Of a stretch of DNA of 64,000 nt, positions 35,406 to 48,761 are shown one piece after another. Source of the stretch: Prosapia bicincta (taxonomy: Eukaryota; Arthropoda; Insecta; Hemiptera; Cercopidae); the NCBI GenBank assembly GCA_036971475.1, contig JBAIZL010000028.1, positions 124,001 to 188,000 of the forward strand, given 5' to 3'. The notes beneath the pieces are model-generated. The model did no database searches, had not been told where the DNA came from, and saw nothing but the letters and a program-made list of their open reading frames with translations. The position numbers were made by a program, and so were the translations under genes. The stretch's first letter is position 1. Every line of letters begins with the position of its first letter.

Positions 35406-38400
35406 TTTTGTTAGGCTGATCAATGTGTATTTAAAGGGTATTGTTTTCTAAGAGTATGTTTTGTTAGGCTGATCAATGTGTATTTAAAGGGTATTGTTTT
35501 CTAAGAGTATGTTTTGTTAGGCTGATCAATGTGTATTTAAAGGGTATTGTTTTTAAGAGTATGTTTTGTTAGGCTGATCAATGTGTATTTAAAGGGTATT
35601 GTTTTCTAAGAGTATGTTTTGTTAGGCTGATCAATGTGTATTTAAAGGGTATTGTTTTTTAAGAGTATGTTTTGTTAGGCTGATCAATGTGTATTTAAAG
35701 GGTATTGTTTTCTAAGAGTATGTTTTGTTAGGCTGATCGATGTGTATTTAAAGGGTATTGTTTTCTAAGAGTATGTTTTGTTAGGCTGATCAATGTGTAT
35801 TTAAGGGGTATTGTTTTCTAAGAGTATGTTTTGTTAGGCTGATCAATGTGTATTTAAAGGGTATTGTTTTTTAAGAGTATGTTTTGTTAGGCTGATCAAT
35901 GTGTATTTAAAGGGTATTGTTTTCTAAGAGTATGTTTTGTTAGGCTGATCAATGTGTATTTAAAGGGTATTGTTTTCTAAGAGTATGTTTTGTTAGGCTG
36001 ATCGATGTGTATTTAAAGGGTATTGTTTTCTAAGAGTATGTTTTGTTAGGCTGATCAATGTGTATTTAAAGGGTATTGTTTTCTAAGAGTATGTTTTGTT
36101 AGGCTGATCGATGTGTATTTAAAAAGTATTGTTTTCTAAGAGTATGTTTTGTTAGGCTGATCAATGTGTATTTAAAGGGTATTGTTTTCTAAGAGTATGT
36201 TTTGTTAGGCTGATCAATGTGTATTTAAAGGGTATTGTTTTCTAAGAGTATGTTTTGTTAGGCTGATCGATGTGTATTTAAAAAGTATTGTTTTCTAAGA
36301 GTATGTTTTGTTAGGCTGATCGATGTGTATTTAAAGGGTATTGTTTTCTAAGAGTATGTTTTGTTAGGCTGATCAATGTGTATTTAAAGGTATTGTTTTC
36401 TAAGAGTATGTTTTGTTAGGCTGATCGATGTGTATTTAAAAAGTATTGTTTTCTAAGAGTATGTTTTGTTAGGCTGATCAATGTGTATTTAAAGGGTATT
36501 GTTTTCTAAGAGTATGTTTTGTTAGGCTGATCAATGTGTATTTAAAGGTATTGTTTTCTAAGAGTATGTTTTGTTAGGCTGATCGATGTGTATTTAAAGG
36601 TATTGTTTTCTAAGAGTATGTTTTGTTAGGCTGATCAATGTGTATTTAAAGGGTATTGTTTTCTAAGAGTATGTTTTGTTAGGCTGATCAATGTGTATTT
36701 AAAGGTATTGTTTTCTAAGAGTATGTTTTGTTAGGCTGATCAATGTGTATTTAAAGGGTATTGTTTTCTAAGAGTATGTTTTGTTAGGCTGATCAATGTG
36801 TATTTAAAGGTATTGTTTTCTAAGAGTATGTTTTGTTAGGCTGATCGATGTGTATTTAAAGGTATTGTTTTCTAAGAGTATGTTTTGTTAGGCTGATCAA
36901 TGTGTATTTAAAGGGTATTGTTTTCTAAGAGTATGTTTTGTTAGGCTGATCAATGTGTATTTAAAGGTATTGTTTTCTAAGAGTATGTTTTGTTAGGCTG
37001 ATCAATGTGTATTTAAAGGGTATTGTTTTCTAAGAGTATGTTTTGTTAGGCTGATCAATGTGTATTTAAAGGGTATTGTTTTCTAAGAGTATGTTTTGTT
37101 AGGCTGATCGATGTGTATTTAAAAAGTATTGTTTTCTAAGAGTATGTTTTGTTAGGCTGATCGATGTGTATTTAAAGGGTATTGTTTTCTAAGAGTATGT
37201 TTTGTTAGGCTGATCAATGTGTATTTAAAGGTATTGTTTTCTAAGAGTATGTTTTGTTAGGCTGATCGATGTGTATTTAAAAAGTATTGTTTTCTAAGAG
37301 TATGTTTTGTTAGGCTGATCAATGTGTATTTAAAGGGTATTGTTTTCTAAGAGTATGTTTTGTTAGGCTGATCAATGTGTATTTAAAGGTATTGTTTTCT
37401 AAGAGTATGTTTTGTTAGGCTGATCGATGTGTATTTAAAAAGTATTGTTTTCTAAGAGTATGTTTTGTTAGGCTGATCAATGTGTATTTAAAGGGTATTG
37501 TTTTCTAAGAGTATGTTTTGTTAGGCTGATCAATGTGTATTTAAAGGTATTGTTTTCTAAGAGTATGTTTTGTTAGGCTGATCAATGTGTATTTAAAGGG
37601 TATTGTTTTCTAAGAGTATGTTTTGTTAGGCTGATCAATGTGTATTTAAAGGTATTGTTTTCTAAGAGTATGTTTTGTTAGGCTGATCGATGTGTATTTA
37701 AAGGGTATTGTTTTCTAAGAGTATGTTTTGTTAGGCTGATCAATGTGTATTTAAAGGGTATTGTTTTCTAAGAGTATGTTTTGTTAGGCTGATCAATGTG
37801 TATTTAAAGGGTATTGTTTTTAAGAGTATGTTTTGTTAGGCTGATCAATGTGTATTTAAAGGGTATTGTTTTCTAAGAGTATGTTTTGTTAGGCTGATCA
37901 ATGTGTATTTAAAGGGTATTGTTTTCTAAGAGTATGTTTTGTTAGGCTGATCAATGTGTATTTAAAGGGTATTGTTTTCTAAGAGTATGTTTTGTTAGGC
38001 TGATCAATGTGTATTTAAAGGGTATTGTTTTCTAAGAGTATGTTTTGTTAGGCTGATCAATGTGTATTTAAAGGGTATTGTTTTCTAAGAGTATGTTTTG
38101 TTAGGCTGATCAATGTGTATTTAAAGGGTATTGTTTTCTAAGAGTATGTTTTGTTAGGCTGATCAATGTGTATTTAAAGGGTATTGTTTTCTAAGAGTAT
38201 GTTTTGTTAGGCTGATCAATGTGTATTTAAAGGGTATTGTTTTCTAAGAGTATGTTTTGTTAGGCTGATCAATGTGTATTTAAAGGGTATTGTTTTCTAA
38301 GAGTATGTTTTGTTAGGCTGATCAATGTGTATTTAAAGGGTATTGTTTTCTAAGAGTATGTTTTGTTAGGCTGATCAATGTGTATTTAAAGGGTATTGTT

Positions 38401-41400
38401 TTCTAAGAGTATGTTTTGTTAGGCTGATCAATGTGTATTTAAAGGGTATTGTTTTCTAAGAGTATGTTTTGTTAGGCTGATCAATGTGTATTTAAAGGGT
38501 ATTGTTTTCTAAGAGTATGTTTTGTTAGGCTGATCAATGTGTATTTAAAGGGTATTGTTTTCTAAGAGTATGTTTTGTTAGGCTGATCAATGTGTATTTA
38601 AAGGGTATTGTTTTCTAAGAGTATGTTTTGTTAGGCTGATCAATGTGTATTTAAAGGGTATTGTTTTCTAAGAGTATGTTTTGTTAGGCTGATCAATGTG
38701 TATTTAAAGGGTATTGTTTTCTAAGAGTATGTTTTGTTAGGCTGATCATTGTGTATTTAAAGGGTATTGTTTTCTAAGAGTATGTTTTGTTAGGCTGATC
38801 AATGTGTATTTAAAGGGTATTGTTTTTAAGAGTATGTTTTGTTAGGCTGATCAATGTGTATTTAAAGGGTATTGTTTTTAAGAGTATGTTTTGTTAGGCT
38901 GATCAATGTGTATTTAAAGGGTATTGTTTTCTAAGAGTATGTTTTGTTAGGCTGATCAATGTGTATTTAAAGGGTATTGTTTTCTAAGAGTATGTTTTGT
39001 TAGGCTGATCAATGTGTATTTAAAGGGTATTGTTTTCTAAGAGTATGTTTTGTTAGGCTGATCAATGTGTATTTAAAGGGTATTGTTTTCTAAGAGTATG
39101 TTTTGTTAGGCTGATCAATGTGTATTTAAAGGGTATTGTTTTCTAAGAGTATGTTTTGTTAGGCTGATCATTGTGTATTTAAAGGGTATTGTTTTCTAAG
39201 AGTATGTTTTGTTAGGCTGATCAATGTGTATTTAAAGGGTATTGTTTTTAAGAGTATGTTTTGTTAGGCTGATCAATGTGTATTTAAAGGGTATTGTTTT
39301 CTAAGAGTATGTTTTGTTAGGCTGATCAATGTGTATTTAAAGGGTATTGTTTTTAAGAGTATGTTTTGTTAGGCTGATCAATGTGTATTTAAAGGGTATT
39401 GTTTTCTAAGAGTATGTTTTGTTAGGCTGATCAATGTGTATTTAAAGGGTATTGTTTTTAAGAGTATGTTTTGTTAGGCTGATCAATGTGTATTTAAAGG
39501 GTATTGTTTTCTAAGAGTATGTTTTGTTAGGCTGATCAATGTGTATTTAAAGGGTATTGTTTTTAAGAGTATGTTTTGTTAGGCTGATCAATGTGTATTT
39601 AAAGGGTATTGTTTTCTAAGAGTATGTTTTGTTAGGCTGATCAATGTGTATTTAAAGGGTATTGTTTTTAAGAGTATGTTTTGTTAGGCTGATCAATGTG
39701 TATTTAAAGGGTATTGTTTTCTAAGAGTATGTTTTGTTAGGCTGATCGATGTGTATTTAAAGGGTATTGTTTTCTAAGAGTATGTTTTGTTAGGCTGATC
39801 AATGTGTATTTAAAGGGTATTGTTTTCTAAGAGTATGTTTTGTTAGGCTGATCAATGTGTATTTAAAGGGTATTGTTTTTAAGAGTATGTTTTGTTAGGC
39901 TGATCAATGTGTATTTAAAGGGTATTGTTTTCTAAGAGTATGTTTTGTTAGGCTGATCAATGTGTATTTAAAGGGTATTGTTTTCTAAGAGTATGTTTTG
40001 TTAGGCTGATCGATGTGTATTTAAAGGGTATTGTTTTCTAAGAGTATGTTTTGTTAGGCTGATCAATGTGTATTTAAAGGGTATTGTTTTCTAAGAGTAT
40101 GTTTTGTTAGGCTGATCAATGTGTATTTAAAGGTATTGTTTTCTAAGAGTATGTTTTGTTAGGCTGATCGATGTGTATTTAAAGGGTATTGTTTTCTAAG
40201 AGTATGTTTTGTTAGGCTGATCAATGTGTATTTAAAGGGTATTGTTTTCTAAGAGTATGTTTTGTTAGGCTGATCAATGTGTATTTAAAGGGTATTGTTT
40301 TCTAAGAGTATGTTTTGTTAGGCTGATCGATGTGTATTTAAAAAGTATTGTTTTCTAAGAGTATGTTTTGTTAGGCTGATCAATGTGTATTTAAAGGGTA
40401 TTGTTTTCTAAGAGTATGTTTTGTTAGGCTGATCGATGTGTATTTAAAGGGTATTGTTTTCTAAGAGTATGTTTTGTTAGGCTGATCGATGTGTATTTAA
40501 AAAGTATTGTTTTCTAAGAGTATGTTTTGTTAGGCTGATCAATGTGTATTTAAAGGGTATTGTTTTCTAAGAGTATGTTTTGTTAGGCTGATCAATGTGT
40601 ATTTAAAGGGTATTGTTTTCTAAGAGTATGTTTTGTTAGGCTGATCGATGTGTATTTAAAGGGTATTGTTTTCTAAGAGTATGTTTTGTTAGGCTGATCA
40701 ATGTGTATTTAAAGGGTATTGTTTTCTAAGAGTATGTTTTGTTAGGCTGATCAATGTGTATTTAAAGGGTATTGTTTTCTAAGAGTATGTTTTGTTAGGC
40801 TGATCGATGTGTATTTAAAGGGTATTGTTTTCTAAGAGTATGTTTTGTTAGGCTGATCAATGTGTATTTAAAGGGTATTGTTTTCTAAGAGTATGTTTTG
40901 TTAGGCTGATCGATGTGTATTTAAAGGGTATTGTTTTCTAAGAGTATGTTTTGTTAGGCTGATCAATGTGTATTTAAAGGGTATTGTTTTCTAAGAGTAT
41001 GTTTTGTTAGGCTGATCAATGTGTATTTAAAGGGTATTGTTTTCTAAGAGTATGTTTTGTTAGGCTGATCGATGTGTATTTAAAGGGTATTGTTTTCTAA
41101 GAGTATGTTTTGTTAGGCTGATCAATGTGTATTTAAAGGGTATTGTTTTCTAAGAGTATGTTTTGTTAGGCTGATCAATGTGTATTTAAAGGGTATTGTT
41201 TTCTAAGAGTATGTTTTGTTAGGCTGATCGATGTGTATTTAAAGGGTATTGTTTTCTAAGAGTATGTTTTGTTAGGCTGATCAATGTGTATTTAAAGGGT
41301 ATTGTTTTCTAAGAGTATGTTTTGTTAGGCTGATCGATGTGTATTTAAAGGGTATTGTTTTCTAAGAGTATGTTTTGTTAGGCTGATCAATGTGTATTTA

Positions 41401-42013
41401 AAGGGTATTGTTTTCTAAGAGTATGTTTTGTTAGGCTGATCAATGTGTATTTAAAGGGTATTGTTTTCTAAGAGTATGTTTTGTTAGGCTGATCGATGTG
41501 TATTTAAAGGGTATTGTTTTCTAAGAGTATGTTTTGTTAGGCTGATCAATGTGTATTTAAAGGGTATTGTTTTCTAAGAGTATGTTTTGTTAGGCTGATC
41601 GATGTGTATTTAAAGGGTATTGTTTTCTAAGAGTATGTTTTGTTAGGCTGATCAATGTGTATTTAAAGGGTATTGTTTTCTAAGAGTATGTTTTGTTAGG
41701 CTGATCAATGTGTATTTAAAGGGTATTGTTTTCTAAGAGTATGTTTTGTTAGGCTGATCGATGTGTATTTAAAGGGTATTGTTTTCTAAGAGTATGTTTT
41801 GTTAGGCTGATCAATGTGTATTTAAAGGGTATTGTTTTCTAAGAGTATGTTTTGTTAGGCTGATCAATGTGTATTTAAAGGGTATTGTTTTCTAAGAGTA
41901 TGTTTTGTTAGGCTGATCGATGTGTATTTAAAAAGTATTGTTTTCTAAGAGTATGTTTTGTTAGGCTGATCAATGTGTATTTAAAGGGTATTGTTTTCTA
42001 AGAGTATGTTTTG
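35406..42013. repeat. 53-bp tandem satellite array
   Basis: About 124 direct copies of a 53-bp monomer run from TTTTGTTAGGCTGATCAATG through GTGTATTTAAAGGG to TATTGTTTTCTAAGAGTATG. The first two TTAGGCTGAT positions are 35411 and 35464. Variants are few: GATCAATG or GATCGATG, AAAGGG or AAAGG or AAAAAG before TATTG, and TTTTCTAAG or TTTTTAAG. The one-base deletions give 52-bp copies. Two copies with GATCATTG lie near 38745 and 39170. A long, nearly invariant block occupies about 37730-38740. Alternating 52/53-bp dimers occupy about 39240-39720. Mixed runs of GATCG and GATCA copies occupy 40640-42000. Stops occur in every frame, so no coding role is possible. Confidence 0.97.
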
Positions 42014-44153
42014 GAAGAGGAATGCTGGTGTAGAGACATAAGACATTGCAAAAGGAAATCACGAGAAAATAATTGTATGAAATCACGCTGTCACTGTTTG
42101 ACAAGTTTTTTTTTTTTTTTTTTTTTTTTTATTATCTTGGGAGCGGGTTTGAATTGCCCGAAGCACTGCTACCTTAAGTTACTTTGATCTTTGGACATCT
42201 TTATTGTTTAAGCTTTTTCCTTTTAGATTTACCGTTAACAAAGTGATTTTTTATAAGGAAATCTATCCTAACCGGATGTTATGACGGGACATTGTCAAAT
42301 AGGAATATAATTATTTTACGCAATGTTTGTACTCGGTATGGAATAGTGTTCTGCGTTATAAGGAGACATACACTTTATACACAATTTCATGTGTACTGTG
42401 TTTAACTTAGATTTGGTTTTCTACAAATTGAAACACTTTCTGCGGTGAGTGGTTATTGGTAACATATTTGAAAGGAAAAAATCGAAGGAAGTGGGGGAAC
42501 TGTAAGCTTCTACTTCCAAAACATCCGGCTTGGCGAAACTAGGATGTATTTATCAGGCTTGTATTGAAGTCACACTTACAAGCTTTAGAGCTTTTACTCC
42601 AGTTTTTATAGTTTCGCGTAACAAACAGCTTCGTAGGTTTTATAGCTTCGCAGGCTTTATAGACCTATTAGCAAACAACGCTTGATCTTGTTTCATAGTC
42701 GCTGTTACAACAAAATCCGGAGTAACAATCAAAGCAGCACTTTCTTCTAAACAGGATCAGCAAGTATTGTTAATATGTGTGCAATATAAAATGTTACATA
42801 ACCTAATAAATTATGAGTACATTCAAGACACACAATATTGTATGACTTAGAAAATGTGTTACGTATAGACTATGATATTAGTACGATTTCAAGAAATCTT
42901 ACTTAGGACATTTTGTCACATTATTTGTCTTTCAATATTATCTAGGTAGGTCTGGTATAGAATTTCAATATAAAAAACTAGACAGTTGTGGGACTGATCG
43001 ACCAATGACTGTACTAGGCAATCACTCACTATCAGTGTCTAATTTCGCTTAGTGCTGTTGGAAATGGTTTGTCTCAGTAAAATCACTCACACTGTTAAGT
43101 CAAATACAGTGTAAGTTTATGCAAGTCGTAAAATTACTTGGTAAAAGTATGGTTAAACGTCAAGCCAAATCGAATACAAACATTTAGTCAGTGCGACTGG
43201 CCTACAGAAGCGAATGCTTCATTTGAAGAATCTTTTTTATAAAATCTATTTAGTGTAGTGAATAATAAAATAATGTATAGTTTTTATTAAATATTAAATT
43301 TACCGAATAAAAATTTTATTTACCGAATCTAATAGAAATAGGTTCTTAAAAAGCTCAAGAATGTTTTCATTTCAAATAAAAATATAAACTCATTGTTATC
43401 ATTATATTGGATTAACGTATAGTAAGATCTATCGAAATGTAAAAAATTATTATATTTATTAACTTATACAAAATTTTGAATAATAACATTTTAACCTAAT
43501 AATGAACAATAAACATAGTAACACAACCTACGTGTTAAAACAATTGTTCTACAACATAACCTATAACATACAATCAGCTGTTGTATAAAATCATGTTATC
43601 AATTTATCATGTTATGTTATCAATTTACTTCGACGACTATATAAAAATCGATGTGTTAACAGCGCCTCGTGTCACGGCAAGCCGATTTTCCTCCACGCAA
43701 AACATTTAACATGCAAACTGTTTTTGTACACATTCAGGCCTGCCCAAAAATGCCCAATACATTCAGTATTTTGAAATACTCCTTTCAAAAATATGAAACA
43801 AATGTTCTATGAATCAATCGAGGTGAATAATTGCGAGCTAAAAATTAAATGCATAGTTTCTAAATAATATAGTAACCGTTTCATAATTACTTAGTATGTA
43901 TTCATTATTGTTTTTAAAAGTATGGTTTTTATCCTATCACATAACTTCATGTTTTTGGCACCTTGTATGTAAGAGTGAAACCATGTTTGTAACGGGCTTC
44001 CCTCTCCACTTTCCTTTGTCTCTCGACCTGTCTGTACAGGAAACTTTACTCTGTAGATAATGTTGGACCTCTGCGATTCCTATGCACAGTTAAATGGCCA
44101 CGTTTACAATCCAACACTCACTTAGGCCTACGTATGATTTAAGAATATCCAAT

Positions 44154-44158
<5 letters not shown>
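42014..44158. other. Single-copy AT-rich spacer, no supported gene
   Basis: A 25-base poly(T) lies at 42106-42130. It could be the reverse complement of a retroposed poly(A) tail, but no matching target-site duplication or body was identified. A 21-bp tandem pair containing ATGTTATCAATTTA is at 43593-43627. Otherwise the sequence is AT-rich with stops in all frames. Confidence 0.55.
42106..42130. repeat. Poly(T) tract, 25 bases
   Basis: An uninterrupted run of T between ACAAG and ATTATCTTGG. It could be a plain homopolymer or the poly(A) tail of a minus-strand retroposed sequence. Confidence 0.9.

Positions 44159-44232
<74 letters not shown>
44159..44232. repeat. (TA)n microsatellite
   Basis: About 37 uninterrupted TA dinucleotides. 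The 65-codon frame across it is an artefact of the alternation (IYIY...). Confidence 0.97.
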
Positions 44233-44238
<6 letters not shown>

Positions 44239-46539
44239 TTTTCTTTATAATAGAAATTTTTTCTCTTTTGAGTCCATTTATTCTTTCTTAATTTAGTCTT
44301 CAAGCGTATCTCTAAAACTTATTTAGAATATTCAGTTTACGTCTAGTGCACGACTTTGTAAAACCCCATGAAATAAAAGTGTTTTAATTAACGATTTGCT
44401 CAAGAATATGATGCAGAAATTGAATTTCTTTACATTTCGTATAGGATAAAATCAAGGAGGCAGCATTCATTTATTAGGTCCGCGATTAATTTTTCAAAAC
44501 TGTTTTAGTTATTTAAATTATAATATTAATAAATAATGTTTCGCGATTTTTCATTATTTTTGTTAAAACATAGCCAGATCTTTACCAAGATGTTAAGAAT
44601 ATTTGTTTAATTATATAGTACGAATTGTGTAATAGTATTTTAAAAATAGGTCCTGTTACAAACGTAGTTATGCAATTATAAATATCCTTCAGTCGAAAGA
44701 TTGAGCGCACACAGATTAGAGCCATTCAGCTCAAAAACCAGGTAGTTATTTCTTACAATACACACACGCGCGCACTACCAATATTATCTTTATTAACAAC
44801 TTGTGATAAAAGCTAGACACGGCCACAGAGACTATGTACATTTACAGATATATATCTCTTCCCCCTGTACTCTGACTGCTTACAATGCAAGTGTTTGCTC
44901 CCTAGTCTAACTGTTAGCTGGCATCTAATCCTTTCTTCACACCTTGTAAGGACCTCTTTGTAACATTGTTACTTACGTGATTGGATGTGGTAGCCTCCAG
45001 TCCTTGAATCCCTAAATAACAGATAGGTACTTCCCAAAATTAAACCCGTTGGTTAAGCTTGAGAAGTTTTAAGACGTGTGAGATATTGTAGAGGCAATAA
45101 AAAAATGTTTAAAGCTTAAAGAAAATGAAGATTCCCCGAAATAGTTTTATTCACGTAGTTTGAGATTATCTAATTAAACATTCTGATCAGATACCTTAAA
45201 ACTAATTATTGAAAATATACATTTTGTTGGCATGTTTTACCAAGTTTAAAACAACATTCAACGCAAGCGGGCTGCCATAAAATTCGCAATGATCCTCAAC
45301 ACACGACTACAAAGCACTGCTTACGTACGGAAACAAATGTCTCGGTGCAACGAAACTTGACAGAATTGTTCAAAGGATTTTGTTTCGTTGGACGTCACTC
45401 CCGTGGCTTGTACAGTCACCTAAACAGAGTTTAAAAATGCATCTATCATGGGTTTATAATCAAATATAAGTAGCGATTGATAAAAGTGAAATAAAAGGTG
45501 TTACTCTGAACTAAAACAATAAAAATGTTGTCTTTTTGAAACTTACGCTAAATATGATTAGGCTATCTCAATTCGTTTTAAAAAAATAAATTCTGTCAAT
45601 GCCATTAGCAAAAAAATTGACGTAAAACTGGAAATCTATTACAACAGATGAAGGCAAAAACACGTGTGGTAAAAAAAAACACAAGCAGTTGAGTCATAAA
45701 CGAAGTGTTTTCCGTGGTTATTGGTAGGCCTATTAGTTAACACAAAAAATGGAATGTAAACAAAGCATTTTCATTTGGGTTTTGCCAATAAATGTCTTTA
45801 AAAACAGGAAAATGGCAGCTACGTTGTAAACTAACAGTTTTTACTAGCATTTTTTTATTTATAAACGTCGAAAAAATAAAAACCTAAAACAAATTATGGG
45901 ATCTTTTGATACCGGAAATTGTTTATGGGCGAAAATTGGGGGAAAAGTATTTGTATGATTTTGTAATATGCTAACGTTCCCAGTAGCATACGTATGTTCA
46001 GTCATGGTGTATAAGGCAGGCCTATTGCGTAAACAGAAAATGAAGAGTAAAGACTAAAAATATTTTATCAGAAACTTATGTTTTTTTTTATTAATATCGA
46101 ACAGCTTTAATACTGAAGTCTATTTATCGGTTACATACCGGTACGTGAAGCCTCGATGCGGAAAATAACATATTTATAATAATAAGAAGCTCATTTTAAT
46201 AACAACAATGAAGAAACAAATAGCTGAAGACTCTTTATTCTGTGTTCAGAAATAACGATCTTTTAAACTATTCATCTAGAAAACAATTTTATTCTTGAGT
46301 TTTAGTAAATAACGTTTTGGCTAAATAAATAATTTGGAACAGATTTAGACACTCATTAGGTAACTTAGTTTTTCCTTAATTCTTCCAGTTTATTAGAAGA
46401 ATAATAGTTGTCTGCTTTCATATTGTCACTAATTATGCGATGGCTTCTTATTGCAGTATTCTGGAATGACTGGAGATTATTATTTTTTTATTACAACACA
46501 TTAGATTTTTAAAATTCTCATGTGGAAAACCATGTTTTC
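44233..46539. other. Single-copy AT-rich spacer, no supported gene
   Basis: I find no gene, RNA or complete element. A short ACACACACGCGCGC run lies near 44760. A GC-richer patch near 45250-45420 has no recognised content. Confidence 0.5.
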
Positions 46540-47186
46540 AAGCTTGCCAACCCACAGATAAGTGTAAGTGGTTAAGCTTACCAACCCACAGATAAGTGTA
46601 AGTGGTTAAGCTTACCAACCCACAGATAAGTGTAAATGGTTAAGCTTACCAACCCACAGATAAGTGTAAGTGGTCAAGCTTGCCAACCCACAGATAAGTG
46701 TAAGTGGTTAAGCTTGCCAACCCACAGATAAGTGTAAGTGGTTAAGCTTGCCAACCCACAGATAAGTGTAAGTGGTTAAGCTTGCCAACCCACAGATAAG
46801 TGTAAGTGGTTAAGCTTGCCAATCCACAGATAAGTGTAAGTGGTTAAGCTTGCCAACCCACAGATAAGTGTAAGTGGTTAAGCTTGCCAACCCACAGATA
46901 AGTGTAAGTGGTTAAGCTTGCCAACCCACAGATAAGTGTAAGTGGTTAAGCTTGCCAACCCACAGATAAGTGTAAGTGGTTAAGCTTGCCAACCCACAGA
47001 TAAGTGTAAGTGGTTAAGCTTGCCAACCCACAGATAAGTGTAAGTGGTTAAGCTTGCCAACCCACAGATAAGTGTAAGTGGTTAAGCTTGCCAACCCACA
47101 GATAAGTGTAAGTGGTTAAGCTTGCCAACCCACAGATAAGTGTAAGTGGTTAAGCTTGCCAACCCACAGATAAGTGTAAGTGGTTA
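46540..47186. repeat. 34-bp tandem minisatellite
   Basis: Nineteen direct copies of a 34-bp monomer that reads AAGCTTGCCAACCCACAG, then ATAAGTGTAAGTGGTT. Starts at 46540 and 46574 fix the period. The earliest copies carry AAGCTTACC instead of AAGCTTGCC. One copy has TGTAAATGG, one GGTCAAGC and one CCAATCCAC. The rest look identical. Every copy contains AGATAAG, a consensus GATA-factor site. The array ends at TGGTTACCAAG. Confidence 0.96.
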
Positions 47187-48105
47187 CCAAGAATAACTTG
47201 AGTCCCGTAATGAAGGTGCTGACCACAGTATCTCCAATATCACCACCTTGTAATATTTTTGTTGAAGATCACCTTGATTGTGGTGATCGGCTTCAGTTCT
47301 GTAGTTTTAGCTAAACGTCTTTAAAAAAAATAACTTTAGTGCCCTTCTATTTCCTTTTAAAAGAAGACCCGAATTCGGAATTATTAAAAATACTGCATTA
47401 TATCGATGTCAAATGTGTAGTCTAGATTACAGTTATAATATTTTATTTTAACAATTCATATTTCAGCAAACGTTTAACCATTATTAATTATTAAGTAACG
47501 TTTTTTTAACGTCCCTTATCATGTTTGATTATTCCTTATAGGCTATCAAGGAAGTAATAGTCTAAACAGCCTATTTGATGGTTTTGTTTTTTTTTTTAAT
47601 GGGAAAGTTTTAATATGTGCTTATTTGTAAAGTTTTAGGTTAGTTATAAAAACATTTTTTATGTAGGTTAATCATTTTAAAACATTACATCTTTGTATAA
47701 GCTCATTTTTTATTTAACGGTCTAGGTTGTGTTTGAAAATAAAAATTTATAGAAATGTATAAACCGGCACAAATTTATTTTTATTTTCATATAGGATACT
47801 GTATTCTAATTTGCAAACAGTTGGGTACTATCGTGTTTTGATAAAACCTATTTATTTACCTATTTTCATTTATACTACTAGGTCTAACTTGTCGGTTCTT
47901 GATAACAGCACTGCTGTTACGATATTGTAACAATAAATAATTCGTGTCTACGAACGACTGTCGACCAATCGTCATAAATGTTTGGTATTACGTGATAACA
48001 TAACATTAAATACTATAGATTGTATAGTTTCGTAACAGATGTTGCTGTAATAAGGGTACACAGAAACATGACGTCAGTTACTATAGATCATCCAACTCGG
48101 AAACC
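47187..48105. other. Single-copy spacer, no supported gene
   Basis: The stretch after the 34-bp array contains a short perfect hairpin, GATCACC with an 8-base loop and GGTGATC, near 47266-47288. Otherwise it is AT-rich with no recognised feature. Confidence 0.5.
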
Positions 48106-48377
48106 CCCTAGAGCATAGGTTCGCAAACTGAGGGGCGTTGGAAATTAGTAAGATAAATTCTCAATTAGTTAAAATTGATAACTAAATTTACACCTCAGGT
48201 TCTTTTATATACGTAATTTTATTGACCATGATGTTTAGAAAATGTAAATGAAATGTATGCATTTATAAAAGAAAAATAAGTAAAGGTTTTGTAAATTTTG
48301 TAAACTTGAAATTAAATCAACATGACAGCTTGAAAACGATAGTAATACAAAAGTTTCGCGAAACGAATGTTTTATGT

Positions 48378-48521
48378 TCAATGTGGAAACAGCGTCACAA
48401 TGGACAAACAAATCTTCATGTTGGATAATACACTTGAAAGTGGATCACAGTCTCTTCGATTATAACCTACTTGTCCTTTTCAAGCACCTAATAGTGCGAA
48501 AACATGTTCAGCACTGGTTGC
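48378..48521 (-). pseudogene. hAT transposase C-terminal dimerisation-domain relic
   Basis: In one minus-strand frame 48 codons read ATSAEHVFALLGA, a stop, KGQVGYNRRDCDPLSSVLSN and MKICL, ending in a TGA. The pattern of an AE-x-x-F segment, a basic NRR segment and a terminal LSN-x-K segment matches the hAT C-terminal dimerisation region (family knowledge). The internal TGA and the absence of an upstream continuation make it non-functional. The assignment is strengthened by the surrounding inverted repeats and target-site duplication, but it rests on a short degraded match. Confidence 0.55.
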
Positions 48522-48722
48522 ATTAAAAACAAAATAAAGGAACACACTTGATGATCCTAGTGGCTTGGGTTGTGCCCTTCAAAACATTGCATACAAGGCA
48601 AACTTATCCATCTCACTAACAGATTTTCCTCTTATAAGTTAAAATTTACGCTGCTAATTAAAACTTGAGATGTTGTATAATGTTTCTTGTGAAAGTATAT
48701 ATAAATAACTAAATTGTTTTCA

Positions 48723-48761
<39 letters not shown>

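Noticed and set aside
42106..42200. Minus-strand SINE with poly(A) tail
   Set aside because: The poly(T) tract and a weak B-box-like sequence nearby are suggestive, but no target-site duplication or A box could be identified.
44094..44291. 65-codon frame across the (TA)n microsatellite
   Set aside because: Its content is the alternating IY dipeptide produced by the microsatellite.
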